Assembly: GCF_004310295.1 (NCBI RefSeq)
Contig: NZ_SISB01000032.1
Span: 1 to 64,000 of the forward strand
DNA from: Pseudomonas sp. BGI-2
GTDB taxonomy: Bacteria; Pseudomonadota; Gammaproteobacteria; Pseudomonadales; Pseudomonadaceae
DNA length: 64,000 nt
Direction: 5' to 3'
The translations under genes and the position numbers were made by a program. Shown one piece after another: positions 42,451-53,583 of the stretch. The notes under the pieces were generated by a model, which was not told the origin of the DNA, ran no database searches, and saw only the letters and a program-made list of their open reading frames with translations. The first letter of the stretch is position 1. The number at the start of each line of letters is the position of its first letter.

Positions 42451-45285
42451 TTGGACAAGATCCTGATTCGTGGGGCCCGAACCCACAACCTGAAGAACAT
42501 CGACCTGACCCTGCCACGGGACAAACTGATCGTCATCACCGGCCTGTCCGGATCCGGCAAATCGTCCCTGGCGTTCGACACGCTGTATGCCGAGGGCCAG
42601 CGCCGCTACGTCGAATCACTGTCGGCTTATGCCCGGCAGTTTTTGTCGATGATGGAAAAACCTGACGTCGACACCATCGAAGGTTTGTCACCCGCCATTT
42701 CCATCGAACAGAAGTCGACCTCGCACAACCCGCGCTCGACGGTCGGCACCATCACCGAAATCTACGACTACCTGCGTCTGCTTTATGCACGCGTGGGTAT
42801 TCCTCGCTGCCCGGATCACGACATTCCGCTGGAAGCGCAAACCGTCAGCCAGATGGTTGATCTGGTCCTCGCGCAACCGGAGGGCAGCAAGCTTATGCTG
42901 CTGGCACCGGTAATCCGCGAGCGCAAAGGCGAACACCTTTCGGTCTTCGAAGAGTTGCGCGCCCAAGGCTTTGTACGGGCCCGGGTCAACGGCAGGATCT
43001 GCGAACTGGATGAGCTGCCGAAGCTGGATAAGCAAAAGAAGCATTCGATTGATGTAATAGTCGACCGCTTCAAGGTCCGTGCCGATCTGCAGCAGCGCCT
43101 GGCCGAGTCGTTCGAGACCGCGCTGAAACTGGCCGACGGCATTGCCCTGGTTGCGCCGATGGACGACGAACCGGGCGAAGAAATCATCTTCTCCGCGCGC
43201 TTCGCCTGCCCGATTTGCGGCCACGCCATCAGCGAACTGGAACCCAAGCTGTTCTCCTTCAACAACCCGGCCGGTGCCTGCCCGACCTGCGATGGTCTGG
43301 GCGTGAAGCAGTTCTTCGACATCAAGCGCTTGGTGAACGGCGAGCTGACGTTGGCCGAGGGCGCGATTCGCGGGTGGGACAGGCGCAACGTCTATTACTT
43401 CCAGATGCTTGGCTCGCTGGCTTCGCACTACAAGTTCAGCCTCGAAGTGCCGTTCAACGACCTGCCGGCCGAACAACAGAAATACATCCTGCACGGTAGC
43501 GGCTCGCAGAACGTCGACTTCAAATACCTGAACGACCGTGGCGATATCGTCAAACGCTCGCACCCGTTCGAAGGCATCGTACCGAACCTGGAACGCCGCT
43601 ACCGCGAAACCGAGTCGGCTTCGGTGCGTGAAGAGCTGGCCAAGTTCCTTAGCACCCAGCCTTGCCCGGATTGCCGTGGCACGCGCTTGCGTCGTGAGGC
43701 GCGGCACGTTTGGGTGGGTGAGAAGACGCTGCCGGCGGTAACCAATCTGCCGATTGGCGATGCTTGTGAGTATTTCGGTGTGCTGAAGCTCACTGGGCGC
43801 CGCGGCGAAATTGCCGACAAGATTCTCAAGGAAATTCGCGAGCGCCTGCAGTTCCTGGTCAACGTGGGGCTCGACTATCTTTCGCTGGATCGCAGTGCCG
43901 ACACATTGTCCGGTGGTGAAGCTCAGCGGATTCGCTTGGCCAGTCAGATTGGCGCCGGCCTGGTGGGGGTTCTGTACATCCTCGATGAACCGTCGATTGG
44001 TCTGCATCAACGTGATAACGATCGGTTGCTCGGCACCCTCAAGCACCTGCGCGACATCGGCAACACGGTAATTGTGGTCGAGCACGACGAAGATGCGATT
44101 CGCCTGGCAGATTATGTGGTGGATATCGGACCGGGCGCGGGTGTCCACGGTGGGCATATTGTTGCCGAAGGTACGCCGGCCGAGGTCATGGCTCACCCTG
44201 ATTCGTTGACAGGCAAGTACTTGTCGGGCCGGGTGAAGATTGCCGTTCCAGCCAAGCGCACACCGCGTAACAAGAAGTTGTCGCTGTCCCTCAAGGGTGC
44301 TCGCGGCAACAACTTGCGCAATGTCGACCTGGACATTCCGATTGGTCTGTTGACGTGTGTGACCGGTGTATCAGGCTCGGGCAAGTCGACGCTGATCAAC
44401 AACACGCTGTTTCCTTTGAGCGCTACGGCACTCAACGGTGCCACGACGCTTGAGGCGGCCGCTCACGACAGCATCAAGGGCCTTGAGCATCTGGATAAGG
44501 TCGTCGACATCGACCAGAGCCCGATCGGCCGTACGCCGCGCTCCAACCCGGCGACCTACACCGGGCTGTTCACGCCGATTCGTGAATTGTTCGCCGGTGT
44601 ACCGGAGTCCCGCTCACGCGGTTATGGCCCGGGACGCTTCTCCTTCAACGTGAAGGGTGGACGCTGCGAAGCGTGCCAGGGCGATGGCCTGATCAAGGTG
44701 GAAATGCACTTCCTGCCGGACATCTATGTCCCGTGCGACGTCTGCAAGAGCAAGCGTTACAACCGCGAGACTCTGGAGATCAAGTACAAGGGCAAGAACA
44801 TCCACGAAACCCTCGAGATGACCATCGAGGAAGCGCGGGTGTTCTTCGATGCGGTTCCGGCCCTGGCGCGCAAGCTTCAGACGTTGATGGATGTGGGGCT
44901 GTCCTACATCAAGCTGGGGCAATCGGCGACCACGCTGTCCGGCGGTGAAGCGCAGCGGGTCAAGCTGTCCCGCGAACTGTCCAAGCGCGATACCGGCAAG
45001 ACGCTGTACATCCTCGACGAGCCGACCACTGGCCTGCACTTCGCGGATATTCAGCAACTGCTCGACGTCCTGCATCGACTGCGCGATCACGGCAACACCG
45101 TGGTGGTGATCGAGCACAACCTGGATGTGATCAAGACGGCTGACTGGCTGGTGGACCTGGGGCCGGAAGGCGGTTCCAAGGGCGGGCAGATTATTGCTGT
45201 CGGTACGCCAGAAGAAGTGTCCGAGATGAAGCAGTCTCACACCGGCTTCTACCTCAAGCCGCTACTGGCTCGCGACAGGGACTGA
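42451..45285 (+). CDS. uvrA: Excinuclease ABC subunit A
   Basis: A 944-residue UvrA, the damage-recognition ATPase of nucleotide excision repair. A TTG start at 42451 is inferred because it gives the family opening [19 protein letters not shown] and has CGAGG upstream; upstream ATG frames add a non-homologous tail. Two ABC units are present: [11 protein letters not shown] and [13 protein letters not shown] Walker A motifs, two LSGGEAQR signatures, and two zinc modules ([13 protein letters not shown] to [18 protein letters not shown] to CDVCKSKRY). Confidence 0.96.
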   Translation: MDKILIRGARTHNLKNIDLTLPRDKLIVITGLSGSGKSSLAFDTLYAEGQRRYVESLSAYARQFLSMMEKPDVDTIEGLSPAISIEQKSTSHNPRSTVGTITEIYDYLRLLYARVGIPRCPDHDIPLEAQTVSQMVDLVLAQPEGSKLMLLAPVIRERKGEHLSVFEELRAQGFVRARVNGRICELDELPKLDKQKKHSIDVIVDRFKVRADLQQRLAESFETALKLADGIALVAPMDDEPGEEIIFSARFACPICGHAISELEPKLFSFNNPAGACPTCDGLGVKQFFDIKRLVNGELTLAEGAIRGWDRRNVYYFQMLGSLASHYKFSLEVPFNDLPAEQQKYILHGSGSQNVDFKYLNDRGDIVKRSHPFEGIVPNLERRYRETESASVREELAKFLSTQPCPDCRGTRLRREARHVWVGEKTLPAVTNLPIGDACEYFGVLKLTGRRGEIADKILKEIRERLQFLVNVGLDYLSLDRSADTLSGGEAQRIRLASQIGAGLVGVLYILDEPSIGLHQRDNDRLLGTLKHLRDIGNTVIVVEHDEDAIRLADYVVDIGPGAGVHGGHIVAEGTPAEVMAHPDSLTGKYLSGRVKIAVPAKRTPRNKKLSLSLKGARGNNLRNVDLDIPIGLLTCVTGVSGSGKSTLINNTLFPLSATALNGATTLEAAAHDSIKGLEHLDKVVDIDQSPIGRTPRSNPATYTGLFTPIRELFAGVPESRSRGYGPGRFSFNVKGGRCEACQGDGLIKVEMHFLPDIYVPCDVCKSKRYNRETLEIKYKGKNIHETLEMTIEEARVFFDAVPALARKLQTLMDVGLSYIKLGQSATTLSGGEAQRVKLSRELSKRDTGKTLYILDEPTTGLHFADIQQLLDVLHRLRDHGNTVVVIEHNLDVIKTADWLVDLGPEGGSKGGQIIAVGTPEEVSEMKQSHTGFYLKPLLARDRD

Positions 45286-45297
45286 TTCGACCCCATG

Positions 45298-45337
45298 AAA
45301 AAGCCCCTGTCACTTTATCGGTGACAGGGGCTTTTTT
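45298..45337. terminator. Rho-independent terminator between uvrA and ftnA
   Basis: aaaaagcccctgtcac - tttatcg - gtgacaggggctttttt is a long perfect hairpin with A and T tracts, serving the convergent uvrA and ferritin genes. Confidence 0.95.
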
Positions 45338-45350
45338 GTATCTGGAGCAA

Positions 45351-45815
45351 TCAGGCGTGGGATTGCAGGTAGTTCTCAAGACCGATCAACTTGATCAGAC
45401 CCATCTGCTTTTCAAGCCAGTAGGTGTGGTCTTCTTCGGTGTCATGCAATTGAACCCGCAGCATCTCGCGGCTGACATAGTCCTTGTGCTGCTCGCAGAG
45501 CTGGATACCCTTGCAGAGTGCGGCGCGGACTTTGTATTCCAGGCGCAGGTCAGCGGCGAGCATGTCAGGCACCGTGGTGCCGACATCGAGATCGTCCGGA
45601 CGCATGCGCGGCGTGCCTTCCAGCATCAGGATACGACGCATCAGCGCATCGGCGTGCCCTGCTTCTTCTTCCATCTCGTGGTTGATTCGTTCGTAGAGCT
45701 TGGTGAATCCCCAGTCCTCATACATCCGCGAATGAACGAAATATTGATCACGCGCGGCCAATTCGCCGGTCAGCAACGTGTTGAGGTAATCGATTACGTC
45801 TGGGTGGCCTTGCAT
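45351..45815 (-). CDS. ftnA: Bacterial ferritin FtnA (bacterioferritin-like, no haem ligand)
   Basis: A 154-residue four-helix ferritin. The start at 45815 gives [20 protein letters not shown]. Di-iron ligands are in place: E18, E51 and H54 ([11 protein letters not shown]), a glutamate near 93, E127 and H130 (TEEDH). At position 52, where bacterioferritins have the haem-binding methionine, this protein has alanine. The P. aeruginosa neighbour of katA, long called bfrA, was shown to be a haem-free ferritin (FtnA), and this is its orthologue by position. It stores iron, presumably cooperating with KatA against peroxide stress. Confidence 0.9.
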   Translation of the reverse strand: MQGHPDVIDYLNTLLTGELAARDQYFVHSRMYEDWGFTKLYERINHEMEEEAGHADALMRRILMLEGTPRMRPDDLDVGTTVPDMLAADLRLEYKVRAALCKGIQLCEQHKDYVSREMLRVQLHDTEEDHTYWLEKQMGLIKLIGLENYLQSHA

Positions 45816-45933
45816 CGCCCTACATCTCCCTGCTTGAAAGTCTGTAGTTTGAACCAAGGCGACTGTTTGGTCACTTCGTTTGCGGGATAAAAGCGAAGAT
45901 ATTCTGAGAAAAGTGGTTTAAATAACGCAAAAA

Positions 45934-45952
45934 CCGCCCAAATGAGGGCGGT
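45934..45952 (-). terminator. katA terminator
   Basis: On the minus strand accgccc-tcatt-tgggcggttttttgcg: a six- to seven-pair GC stem followed by a T run, 13 bases after the katA stop. Confidence 0.88.
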
Positions 45953-45964
45953 TCTGCTTCTCGT

Positions 45965-47419
45965 TTAGACTTCGTTAAGCTGTACGTTGAGTGCCTTTGC
46001 GATTGCTTCTCCGTACGCTGGGTCAGCCTTGAAGAAATGCTGCAATTGACGATCGACCACATCACTGGAAACACCGCCCATCGCCCCGGCAATGTTGTTG
46101 ACCAACAGTGCTTTCTGCTCGTCGCTCATCAGTCGAAACAGCGCCCCGGCGTGGCTGTAGTAGTCGGTGTCTTCGCGATGATCGTAACGATCAGCGGCGC
46201 CGCTCAATGCCAAAGGTGGCTCAGCAAAGCGAGGCGCTTGTTTTGGCGACTCGACGTAACTGTTCGGCTCATAGTTAGGTGCCGCACCGCCATTGCTGCC
46301 GAACGCCATCGAACCATCGCGCTGATAGCTATTGACCGGACTGCGCGGTGCGTTCACTGGCAGTTGTTGATGGTTGGTGCCAATGCGGTAGCGGTGAGCG
46401 TCCGCGTAAGCGAACACGCGGCCCTGGAGCATGCGATCCGGCGAGAGGCCAACACCCGGGACCATGTTGCTCGGACCGAACGCCGCTTGCTCGACTTCAG
46501 CGAAGTAGTTCTGCGGATTGCGGTTGAGCTCCAGTTCACCCACCTCGATCAGCGGAAACTCTTTCTGCGACCAGGTTTTGGTCACGTCGAACGGGTTTTC
46601 GTAATGTGCGGCGGCTTGGGCCTCGGTCATGATCTGGATGCACACACGCCATTTCGGGAAGTCACCGCGGTCAATCGCCCCGAACAGGTCACGCTGCGCG
46701 TAATCCGGATCGGTACCGGCCAATCGCGCGGCATCTGCAGGCGCCAGGTTCTTGATCCCTTGTTTGGTCTTGTAGTGCCACTTCACCCAGTGCCGCTCGC
46801 CATTGGCGTTTATCAGGCTGTAGGTATGGCTGCCGAAGCCGTGCATATGACGATAGCCGTCAGGAATGCCGCGATCAGAGAACAGAATAGTGACTTGGTG
46901 CAGGGACTCAGGCGAGTGCGACCAGAAGTCCCACATCATCTGCGCGCTTTTCAGATTGCTTTGCGGCAGACGCTTTTGGGTGTGGATAAAGTCCGGGAAT
47001 TTCAGCGGATCACGAATGAAAAACACTGGCGTGTTGTTACCGACGATGTCCCAGTTACCTTCTTCGGTGTAGAACTTCAGGGCAAAACCACGTGGATCGC
47101 GCTCGGTGTCGGCCGAACCGCGCTCGCCGCCGACAGTGGAAAACCGCAGGAACGTCGGGGTTTGCTTGCCGACCGATTCAAACAGTTTGGCACTGGTGTA
47201 TTCGGTGATGTCGCGAGTAACGGTAAACGTGCCGTAAGCACCCGAGCCTTTGGCATGTACACGACGCTCAGGGATGTTCTCACGGTTGAAGTGGGCAAGC
47301 TTCTCGATCAGTTGGAAGTCGTCGAGCAGCAGCGGGCCACGAGGGCCGGCGGAACGGGAATTCTGGTTGTCGGCGACAGGAGCGCCACTGGCGGTGGTAA
47401 GCGTTTTATTTTGGCTCAT
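45965..47419 (-). CDS. katA: Catalase KatA (clade 3 monofunctional haem catalase)
   Basis: A 484-residue small-subunit catalase that disproportionates hydrogen peroxide. The start at 47419 ([14 protein letters not shown]) has GAGGAAG upstream. Active-site histidine is H55 ([13 protein letters not shown]) and the asparagine N128 ([11 protein letters not shown]); [20 protein letters not shown] and the proximal tyrosine segment [15 protein letters not shown] complete the haem pocket. It has no signal peptide. It lies between ftnA and rplQ as in P. aeruginosa. I could not place a convincing OxyR site upstream. Confidence 0.96.
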   Translation of the reverse strand: MSQNKTLTTASGAPVADNQNSRSAGPRGPLLLDDFQLIEKLAHFNRENIPERRVHAKGSGAYGTFTVTRDITEYTSAKLFESVGKQTPTFLRFSTVGGERGSADTERDPRGFALKFYTEEGNWDIVGNNTPVFFIRDPLKFPDFIHTQKRLPQSNLKSAQMMWDFWSHSPESLHQVTILFSDRGIPDGYRHMHGFGSHTYSLINANGERHWVKWHYKTKQGIKNLAPADAARLAGTDPDYAQRDLFGAIDRGDFPKWRVCIQIMTEAQAAAHYENPFDVTKTWSQKEFPLIEVGELELNRNPQNYFAEVEQAAFGPSNMVPGVGLSPDRMLQGRVFAYADAHRYRIGTNHQQLPVNAPRSPVNSYQRDGSMAFGSNGGAAPNYEPNSYVESPKQAPRFAEPPLALSGAADRYDHREDTDYYSHAGALFRLMSDEQKALLVNNIAGAMGGVSSDVVDRQLQHFFKADPAYGEAIAKALNVQLNEV

Positions 47420-47581
47420 GCGATCTCTTCCTCTGTCAGTCTTTAACTGCCGGCTAATCGGCTGAGAGGGAGTATTGATCACGAACGTTACAGCTACAAA
47501 TTCATTAACTTGCGGTTATCGATAGAAAATTACTAATTACGTTTCTGATTATGCATCGAAGGGATACTTTCGAGCGCGCAC

Positions 47582-47609
47582 AAAAAACCGGGCACTAGGC
47601 CCGGTTTTT
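47582..47609 (-). terminator. Terminator of the alpha ribosomal operon
   Basis: aaaaaccgggc-acta-gcccggtttttc, a perfect seven-pair stem with A and T tracts, 18 bases after the rplQ stop; it separates the ribosomal operon from katA. Confidence 0.94.
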
Positions 47610-47626
47610 CGTTTCAGACTGACGTC

Positions 47627-48013
47627 TTACTCAGCGGATACAGCTTCACCACCGGCAGGACGATCAACCAACTCGACGTACGCCATTGGCGCGTTGTCGC
47701 CAGTGCGGAAACCGCACTTGAGGATGCGCAGGTAGCCACCCTCACGGGTAGCGTAACGCTTGCCCAGGTCGTTGAAGAGCTTACCAACGATAGCTTTCGA
47801 ACGAGTACGGTCGAAAACCAGACGGCGGTTTGCAAGGCTGTCTGTCTTGGCCAAAGTGATCAGCGGCTCAGCAACGCGACGCAGTTCTTTAGCTTTCGGC
47901 AGTGTAGTTTTGATCAGCTCGTGCTCGAACAGCGACACTGCCATGTTTTGAAACATGGCCTTGCGGTGCGAGCTAGTGCGGCTCAGGTGACGACCACTTT
48001 TACGATGACGCAT
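47627..48013 (-). CDS. rplQ: 50S ribosomal protein L17
   Basis: 128 residues, beginning [20 protein letters not shown], the invariant L17 opening, and containing [21 protein letters not shown]17 packs near the peptide exit tunnel of the 50S subunit. Last gene of the alpha operon, 42 bases after rpoA and followed by a terminator. Confidence 0.98.
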   Translation of the reverse strand: MRHRKSGRHLSRTSSHRKAMFQNMAVSLFEHELIKTTLPKAKELRRVAEPLITLAKTDSLANRRLVFDRTRSKAIVGKLFNDLGKRYATREGGYLRILKCGFRTGDNAPMAYVELVDRPAGGEAVSAE

Positions 48014-48055
48014 GGTTCATTCCTTACCAAACACAACGTTCGGTGATTACGACGA

Positions 48056-49057
48056 TCAGGCAGTCGCCTTGTCGTCCTTCTTAAGACTTGCAGGCGGCCA
48101 GTTGTCGAGGCGCATGCCGAGGGACAGACCGCGGGAGGCCAGAACGTCCTTGATTTCAGTCAAGGATTTCTTGCCAAGGTTCGGAGTCTTCAACAGCTCT
48201 ACTTCGGTACGCTGAATCAGGTCACCGATGTAGTAGATGTTTTCCGCCTTAAGGCAGTTAGCCGAACGTACAGTCAGTTCCAGATCGTCAACCGGGCGAA
48301 GCAGGATCGGATCGATCTCGTCTTCCTGCTCGATAACCACTGGCTCACTGTCACCTTTGAGGTCGACGAACGCAGCCAACTGCTGTTGCAGAATGGTTGC
48401 AGCGCGGCGGATAGCCTCTTCAGGATCCAGAGTACCGTTGGTTTCCAGATCAATAACCAGCTTGTCCAGGTTAGTACGCTGCTCGACACGGGCGTTTTCC
48501 ACCACGTATGCGATACGGCGAACCGGGCTGAACGAAGAGTCAAGCTGCAAGCGACCGATGCTGCGGCTTTCGTCTTCATCGCTCTGACGCGAGTCTGCCG
48601 GTTCATAACCACGACCACGAGCTACGGTGAGCTTCATGTTCAGGGCGCCGTTAGACGCCAGGTTAGCGATTACGTGATCGGGGTTAACGATCTCGACATC
48701 ATGATCCAGCTGAATATCGGCAGCGGTAACCACCCCCGAACCCTTCTTCGACAAGGTCAGCGTAACTTCGTCACGACCGTGCAGCTTGATAGCCAGACCT
48801 TTAAGGTTCAACAGGATTTCAATTACGTCTTCCTGTACGCCTTCGATGGCGCTGTACTCATGGAGCACACCGTCAATCTCGGCCTCGACTACTGCACAGC
48901 CGGGCATTGAGGACAACAGGATGCGTCGCAGCGCGTTGCCCAGGGTGTGGCCGAAACCACGCTCGAGAGGCTCGAGAGTGATCTTGGCGCGGGTTGGACT
49001 GACAACCTGCACATCAATATGGCGGGGTGTCAGGAACTCATTTACCGAAATCTGCAT
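48056..49057 (-). CDS. rpoA: DNA-directed RNA polymerase subunit alpha
   Basis: 333 residues. The N-terminal dimerisation domain ([20 protein letters not shown] onwards) nucleates polymerase assembly. After a short acidic linker ([19 protein letters not shown]), the C-terminal domain ([40 protein letters not shown]) contacts UP elements and activators. Length and order in the alpha operon are as expected. Confidence 0.98.
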   Translation of the reverse strand: MQISVNEFLTPRHIDVQVVSPTRAKITLEPLERGFGHTLGNALRRILLSSMPGCAVVEAEIDGVLHEYSAIEGVQEDVIEILLNLKGLAIKLHGRDEVTLTLSKKGSGVVTAADIQLDHDVEIVNPDHVIANLASNGALNMKLTVARGRGYEPADSRQSDEDESRSIGRLQLDSSFSPVRRIAYVVENARVEQRTNLDKLVIDLETNGTLDPEEAIRRAATILQQQLAAFVDLKGDSEPVVIEQEDEIDPILLRPVDDLELTVRSANCLKAENIYYIGDLIQRTEVELLKTPNLGKKSLTEIKDVLASRGLSLGMRLDNWPPASLKKDDKATA

Positions 49058-49079
49058 GGATGCACCTATTTTCTAGCCC

Positions 49080-49700
49080 TTACTTGGAGTAGAGCTCGAC
49101 AATCAGGCTTTCGTTGATGTCGGCGGACAGATCACTGCGAGCAGGAACGTTCTTGAAAACGCCCGACTTCTTCTCAGTGTCTACTTCTACCCATTCTACG
49201 CGGCCACGTTGGGCACACAGATCGAGAGCTTGGACAATGCGAAGTTGGTTCTTTGCTTTCTCGCGAATCGCGACCACGTCACCAGCACGAACCTGGTAGG
49301 ACGGTACGTTTACGGTCTGGCCGTTAACGCTGACGGATTTGTGCGATACCAGCTGACGGGATTCGGCACGAGTAGAGCCGAAACCCATACGGTATACAAC
49401 GTTGTCCAGACGGCATTCGAGCAGTTGCAGCAGGTTTTCACCGGTTGCACCTTTCTTGCCAGCAGCTTCTTTGTAGTAGCCGCTGAATTGACGCTCGAGA
49501 ACGCCGTAGATACGACGGACCTTCTGCTTTTCACGCAGTTGGGTGCCGTAATCGGACTGGCGACCGCGGCGTTGGCCGTGGATACCAGGTGCTGCTTCGA
49601 TGTTGCACTTCGATTCGATCGCGCGCACGCCGCTCTTCAGAAAGAGATCGGTGCCTTCACGACGAGCGAGTTTGCATTTTGGACCAATGTAACGAGCCAT
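49080..49700 (-). CDS. rpsD: 30S ribosomal protein S4
   Basis: 206 residues, a primary 16S rRNA binder. It begins [20 protein letters not shown] and holds the S4 RNA-binding domain ([20 protein letters not shown]). Only one cysteine pair remnant is present, so it is the zinc-free form. In E. coli S4 represses the alpha operon by binding its leader; see the hairpin before rpsM. Confidence 0.98.
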   Translation of the reverse strand: MARYIGPKCKLARREGTDLFLKSGVRAIESKCNIEAAPGIHGQRRGRQSDYGTQLREKQKVRRIYGVLERQFSGYYKEAAGKKGATGENLLQLLECRLDNVVYRMGFGSTRAESRQLVSHKSVSVNGQTVNVPSYQVRAGDVVAIREKAKNQLRIVQALDLCAQRGRVEWVEVDTEKKSGVFKNVPARSDLSADINESLIVELYSK

Positions 49701-49718
49701 TCTTTACAATCTCCTGGA

Positions 49719-50108
49719 TTACACGCGGCGCTTCTTCGGCGGACGGCACCCGTTGTGCGGGATTGGCGTCACGTCGGTGATGCTGGCGATCTTGTAGCCA
49801 CAGCCGTTCAAAGCGCGGACTGCAGATTCACGACCTGGGCCTGGACCTTTGACGTTAACGTCGAGGTTTTTCAGACCGTATTCCAGCGCAGCTTGACCAG
49901 CACGTTCAGCAGCTACTTGAGCAGCAAACGGGGTGGACTTGCGGGAACCGCGGAAACCCGAACCACCGGAGGTAGCCCAGGAAAGAGCGTTGCCTTGACG
50001 GTCGGTGATGGTCACGATTGTGTTGTTAAAAGAAGCATGGATGTGGGCAATGCCATCAACCACTGTCTTTTTAACTTTTTTACGAGGACGAGCAGCAGGT
50101 TTAGCCAT
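49719..50108 (-). CDS. rpsK: 30S ribosomal protein S11
   Basis: 129 residues with the S11 core [20 protein letters not shown] and the C-terminal [19 protein letters not shown]11 lines the platform near the mRNA exit site. It sits between rpsM and rpsD with short gaps (30 and 18 bases). Confidence 0.98.
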   Translation of the reverse strand: MAKPAARPRKKVKKTVVDGIAHIHASFNNTIVTITDRQGNALSWATSGGSGFRGSRKSTPFAAQVAAERAGQAALEYGLKNLDVNVKGPGPGRESAVRALNGCGYKIASITDVTPIPHNGCRPPKKRRV

Positions 50109-50138
50109 GATTAATTTCCTGTCGATTCGCTGGGGCGA

Positions 50139-50495
50139 TTACTTGCGGATCGGCTTACGCGGACCTTTACGGGTACGCGCGTTAGTCTTGGTACGCTGAC
50201 CGCGCACTGGAAGACCACGACGATGACGCAGACCGCGATAGCAACCGAGGTCCATCAAACGCTTGATTTTCATGTTGATTTCGCGACGCAGGTCACCTTC
50301 AGTGGTGAACTTCGCCACTTCGCCACGCAGCTGTTCAATCTGCTCGTCGCTCAGATCCTTGATCTTTGCGGCTGGGTTTACCCCAGTCACTGCACAGATC
50401 TTCTGCGCAGTAGTGCGACCAACACCATAGATGTAGGTCAGCGAGATAACAGTATGCTTGTTATCTGGAATGTTAACGCCTGCAATACGGGCCAT
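50139..50495 (-). CDS. rpsM: 30S ribosomal protein S13
   Basis: 118 residues, beginning [20 protein letters not shown] with the helix-turn segment [12 protein letters not shown] and a basic C-terminal tail ([18 protein letters not shown]) that contacts tRNA at the subunit interface. First gene of the alpha operon; a perfect hairpin lies in its upstream gap. Confidence 0.98.
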   Translation of the reverse strand: MARIAGVNIPDNKHTVISLTYIYGVGRTTAQKICAVTGVNPAAKIKDLSDEQIEQLRGEVAKFTTEGDLRREINMKIKRLMDLGCYRGLRHRRGLPVRGQRTKTNARTRKGPRKPIRK

Positions 50496-50584
50496 TCAGT
50501 GGGACTCCAATTGACAGCTACCTACGCCCCGGAAGCCAAGAAATAGGGCGCGAGATAATATCGCTGTAATAACAAATAATCAAC

Positions 50585-50608
50585 CCGGTAGCGCACTAGC
50601 TACCGGGC
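50585..50608 (-). promoter_or_regulatory. Hairpin between rpmJ and rpsM
   Basis: cccggtagc-gcacta-gctaccggg is a perfect nine-pair stem within the 130-base gap between the spc and alpha operons. In the direction of transcription it is followed by TTGATTATTTGTT, only a broken U run. It may be an attenuator, or part of the S4-controlled leader. Confidence 0.65.
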
Positions 50609-50625
50609 TTGAAGCACAATCACAC

Positions 50626-50742
50626 TCAGCCTTGGCGCTGTTTGTGACGCGGTTCCGCGCTGCAAATTACTCGAACAACACCTTCGCGGCGAATAATTTT
50701 GCAGTTACGGCACAGCTTTTTCACCGATGCACGAACTTTCAT
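50626..50742 (-). CDS. rpmJ: 50S ribosomal protein L36
   Basis: A 38-residue protein too short for a standard ORF cutoff, reading [20 protein letters not shown] and ending [10 protein letters not shown]. The zinc ligands C11, C14, C27 and H33 are all present, so this is the zinc-containing form of L36. It lies 27 bases after secY, the usual position at the end of the spc operon. Pseudomonads often carry a second, zinc-free L36 elsewhere. Confidence 0.97.
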
Positions 50743-50769
50743 CACCAACTCCTCGAACCTTATGGGTAC

Positions 50770-52098
50770 TCAGCGCAACATGCCGCTGCCGTAACCCTTC
50801 AGGTTGGCTTTCTTCATCAGGGATTCGTACTGGTGCGAAACGAGGTGCGATTGTACTTGGGACATGAAGTCCATCACAACCACGACGACGATCAGCAACG
50901 AGGTCCCGCCAAGGTAGAACGGAACGTTTGCTGCAACCACCAGGAACTGGGGCAACAGGCACACGGCCGTCATATATAGAGCACCGAACAAGGTCAAACG
51001 AGTCAGCACGCCATCAATATAGCGCGCAGACTGCTCACCTGGACGGATACCCGGAATAAAGGCACCGGACTTCTTCAGGTTTTCCGCTACGTCTTTCGGA
51101 TTGAACATCAACGCCGTATAGAAGAAGCAGAAGAAAATAATCCCTGCACTAAACAGCAGAATATTCAACGGCTGACCAGGAGCGATCGACTGCGAGATGT
51201 CCTGCAGCCAGCCCATACCTTCAGACTGACCAAACCAGGTACCCAACGAAGCCGGGAACAGCAAAATGCTGCTCGCGAAAATAGCCGGAATAACACCAGC
51301 CATGTTCACTTTCAACGGCAAGTGGCTGGTCTGCGCAGCGAAGACCTTGCGGCCCTGCTGACGCTTGGCGTAATGAACAGCAATACGCCGCTGACCACGC
51401 TCAATGAACACCACGAAACCGATAATCGCTACTGCCAACAAACCGATGGCAACCAAGGCGAAAATATTGATATCACCCTGACGCGCAGACTCGAAAGACT
51501 GCCCGATCGCCCTCGGAAGACCGGCGACGATACCTGCGAAAATCAACATCGAGATACCGTTGCCAACACCACGTTCAGTAATCTGCTCACCCAGCCACAT
51601 CATGAACATCGCACCAGCCACAAACGTGGATACCGCGACGAAATGGAAGCCAAAGTCACCAGTGAACGATACGCCCTGCCCTGCCAGACCAATGGACATG
51701 CCAATTGCCTGAACGAGAGCGAGAACGACAGTGCCGTAGCGGGTGTACTGGGCAATCTTGCGACGCCCAGCTTCACCTTCCTTCTTCAACTGCTCCAGCT
51801 GCGGGCTCACGGCGGTCATCAGCTGCATGATGATCGATGCCGAAATGTACGGCATGATCCCTAGTGCAAAGATGCTCATCCGCTCCAGCGCGCCGCCGGA
51901 AAACATGTTGAACAAGCTAAGAATGGTCCCCTCATTCTGTCGAAACAGGTCCGCGAGTCGGTCCGGGTTGATACCTGGAACCGGGATGTGTGCGCCTATT
52001 CGGTAGACGATAATCGCCAGGAACAGAAAACGCAGACGAGCCCAGAGTTCAGACATACCGCCTTTGCCGAGCGCAGAGAGAGCACCTTGCTTAGCCAT
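50770..52098 (-). CDS. secY: Preprotein translocase subunit SecY
   Basis: 442 residues with ten membrane helices forming the protein-conducting channel. The plug/helix-2 region is visible ([20 protein letters not shown]), and cytoplasmic loops bearing the SecA/ribosome contacts ([40 protein letters not shown]). It follows directly on rplO with no spacer. Confidence 0.98.
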   Translation of the reverse strand: MAKQGALSALGKGGMSELWARLRFLFLAIIVYRIGAHIPVPGINPDRLADLFRQNEGTILSLFNMFSGGALERMSIFALGIMPYISASIIMQLMTAVSPQLEQLKKEGEAGRRKIAQYTRYGTVVLALVQAIGMSIGLAGQGVSFTGDFGFHFVAVSTFVAGAMFMMWLGEQITERGVGNGISMLIFAGIVAGLPRAIGQSFESARQGDINIFALVAIGLLAVAIIGFVVFIERGQRRIAVHYAKRQQGRKVFAAQTSHLPLKVNMAGVIPAIFASSILLFPASLGTWFGQSEGMGWLQDISQSIAPGQPLNILLFSAGIIFFCFFYTALMFNPKDVAENLKKSGAFIPGIRPGEQSARYIDGVLTRLTLFGALYMTAVCLLPQFLVVAANVPFYLGGTSLLIVVVVVMDFMSQVQSHLVSHQYESLMKKANLKGYGSGMLR

Positions 52099-52536
52099 TT
52101 ATTCCTCGAACTTGCCGCCAGCTGCTTCGATAGCCGCACGCGCACCTTTGGTGGCGCCGATTCCCTTTCCGATGGTCACAGCGCGAGTAACTTCGCCGGA
52201 CAGCATGATTTTCACACGCTGTACGTTGACGTTGATCACGTTGGCATCTTTCAGGGACTGCACGGTGACGATGTCGCCTTCCACTTTAGCCAGCTCGGAC
52301 AAACGCACTTCTGCGCGATCCATGGCTTTCAGGGAAACGAAACCGAACTTCGGCAGGCGACGATGCAGCGGCTGTTGACCGCCTTCAAAGCCTGGAGCAA
52401 TGGTGCCACCGGAGCGGGAGGACTGACCTTTGTGGCCACGGCCACCGGTCTTGCCCAAACCACTACCGATACCACGGCCCGGACGATGCTTTTCGCGACG
52501 GGAACCCGGCGCTGGACTCAGATCATTGAGTTTCAT
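52099..52536 (-). CDS. rplO: 50S ribosomal protein L15
   Basis: 145 residues, starting [20 protein letters not shown] with the glycine/arginine-rich extension [20 protein letters not shown] that penetrates 23S rRNA. Its stop codon abuts the secY start. Confidence 0.98.
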   Translation of the reverse strand: MKLNDLSPAPGSRREKHRPGRGIGSGLGKTGGRGHKGQSSRSGGTIAPGFEGGQQPLHRRLPKFGFVSLKAMDRAEVRLSELAKVEGDIVTVQSLKDANVINVNVQRVKIMLSGEVTRAVTIGKGIGATKGARAAIEAAGGKFEE

Positions 52537-52539
52537 CGA

Positions 52540-52716
52540 TTAACCCTCGACACGCAGCATGTAGTAAGCCTTGTTGATCATCCCGCGATTCTCGGGAGTA
52601 TCAAGTACTTCTACAGTGTGACCGATGCGACGCAGACCCAGACCCTTAACGCACAGTTTGTGGTTAGGGATGCGGCCGGTCATGCTTTTGATCAGCGTAA
52701 CTTTAACGGTAGCCAT
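52540..52716 (-). CDS. rpmD: 50S ribosomal protein L30
   Basis: A 58-residue protein read directly from the sequence: [20 protein letters not shown] at the N-terminus, [20 protein letters not shown] in the middle and the end MLRVEG. It is shorter than usual ORF cutoffs. It lies between rpsE (2-base gap) and rplO (3-base gap). Confidence 0.97.
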   Translation of the reverse strand: MATVKVTLIKSMTGRIPNHKLCVKGLGLRRIGHTVEVLDTPENRGMINKAYYMLRVEG

Positions 52717-52718
52717 GA

Positions 52719-53219
52719 TCAGAAGATCTCCTTGACACTTTTGCCACGCTTGGCGGCAATGGATTCAGGAGACTGCATAGCTTTCAAACCTTTGAAAGTG
52801 GCGTGAACCACGTTTACCGGGTTAGTCGAGCCGTAGCACTTGGCCAGAACGTTCTGAACACCAGCAACTTCGAGGACAGCACGCATAGCGCCGCCAGCGA
52901 TGATACCGGTACCTTCAGAAGCAGGCTGCATGTACACCTTCGAAGCGCCGTGACCGGACTTCATAGCGTACTGCAGAGTGGTGCCGTTCAGATCAACTTG
53001 GATCATGTTGCGACGAGCAGCTTCCATTGCCTTCTGGATCGCAGCAGGCACTTCACGTGACTTGCCACGGCCGAAGCCAACACGCCCTTTACCATCACCA
53101 ACCACGGTCAACGCGGTAAAAGTGAAGATACGGCCGCCCTTAACGGTTTTGGCTACGCGGTTAACTTGAACCAGCTTCTCAATGTAGCCTTCGTCGCGCT
53201 TTTGGTCGTTATTTGACAT
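52719..53219 (-). CDS. rpsE: 30S ribosomal protein S5
   Basis: 166 residues with the double-stranded-RNA-binding-like N-terminal half ([40 protein letters not shown]) and the C-terminal [20 protein letters not shown] segment. S5 takes part in translational fidelity with S4. Confidence 0.98.
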   Translation of the reverse strand: MSNNDQKRDEGYIEKLVQVNRVAKTVKGGRIFTFTALTVVGDGKGRVGFGRGKSREVPAAIQKAMEAARRNMIQVDLNGTTLQYAMKSGHGASKVYMQPASEGTGIIAGGAMRAVLEVAGVQNVLAKCYGSTNPVNVVHATFKGLKAMQSPESIAAKRGKSVKEIF

Positions 53220-53222
53220 AAC

Positions 53223-53573
53223 TTAGAACTCCAGCCCAGCTTCACGAGCAGCATCAGCCAGCGCCTTGACGCGGCCATGGTACTTGAAGCCAGAGCGGTC
53301 GAAAGCCACCTGCGAGACGCCAGCGGCTTTAGCACGCGTAGCGACCAGCTGGCCAACCTTAGTGGCCGCGTCGATGTTGCCAGTGGCGCCATCACGCAGT
53401 TCTTTATCCAAAGTCGAGGCAGATGCCAGGACTTTGTTGCCGTCGGCCGAAATGACCTGGGCGTAGATGTGCTGCGACGAGCGGAACACGCAGAGACGCA
53501 CGACTTCGAGTTCGTGCATTTTCAGGCGTGCTTTGCGAGCGCGACGCAGTCGAGTAACTTTTTTGTCGGTCAT
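53223..53573 (-). CDS. rplR: 50S ribosomal protein L18
   Basis: 116 residues, a 5S rRNA binder. The C-terminal signature [20 protein letters not shown] is intact; the basic N-terminus is [20 protein letters not shown]. It starts 10 bases after the rplF stop. Confidence 0.98.
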   Translation of the reverse strand: MTDKKVTRLRRARKARLKMHELEVVRLCVFRSSQHIYAQVISADGNKVLASASTLDKELRDGATGNIDAATKVGQLVATRAKAAGVSQVAFDRSGFKYHGRVKALADAAREAGLEF

Positions 53574-53583
53574 TTGCTATGCC

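Noticed and set aside
42688-44196. A 502-codon minus-strand frame inside uvrA.
   Set aside because: Complete overlap with UvrA motifs on the plus strand and no recognisable features.
46037-47446. A 469-codon plus-strand frame over katA.
   Set aside because: The minus strand encodes an unmistakable catalase; the plus frame shows no motif.
47420-47579. An OxyR site upstream of katA.
   Set aside because: ATCGATAG and similar fragments are present, but the four-part ATAG/CTAT spacing is not met.
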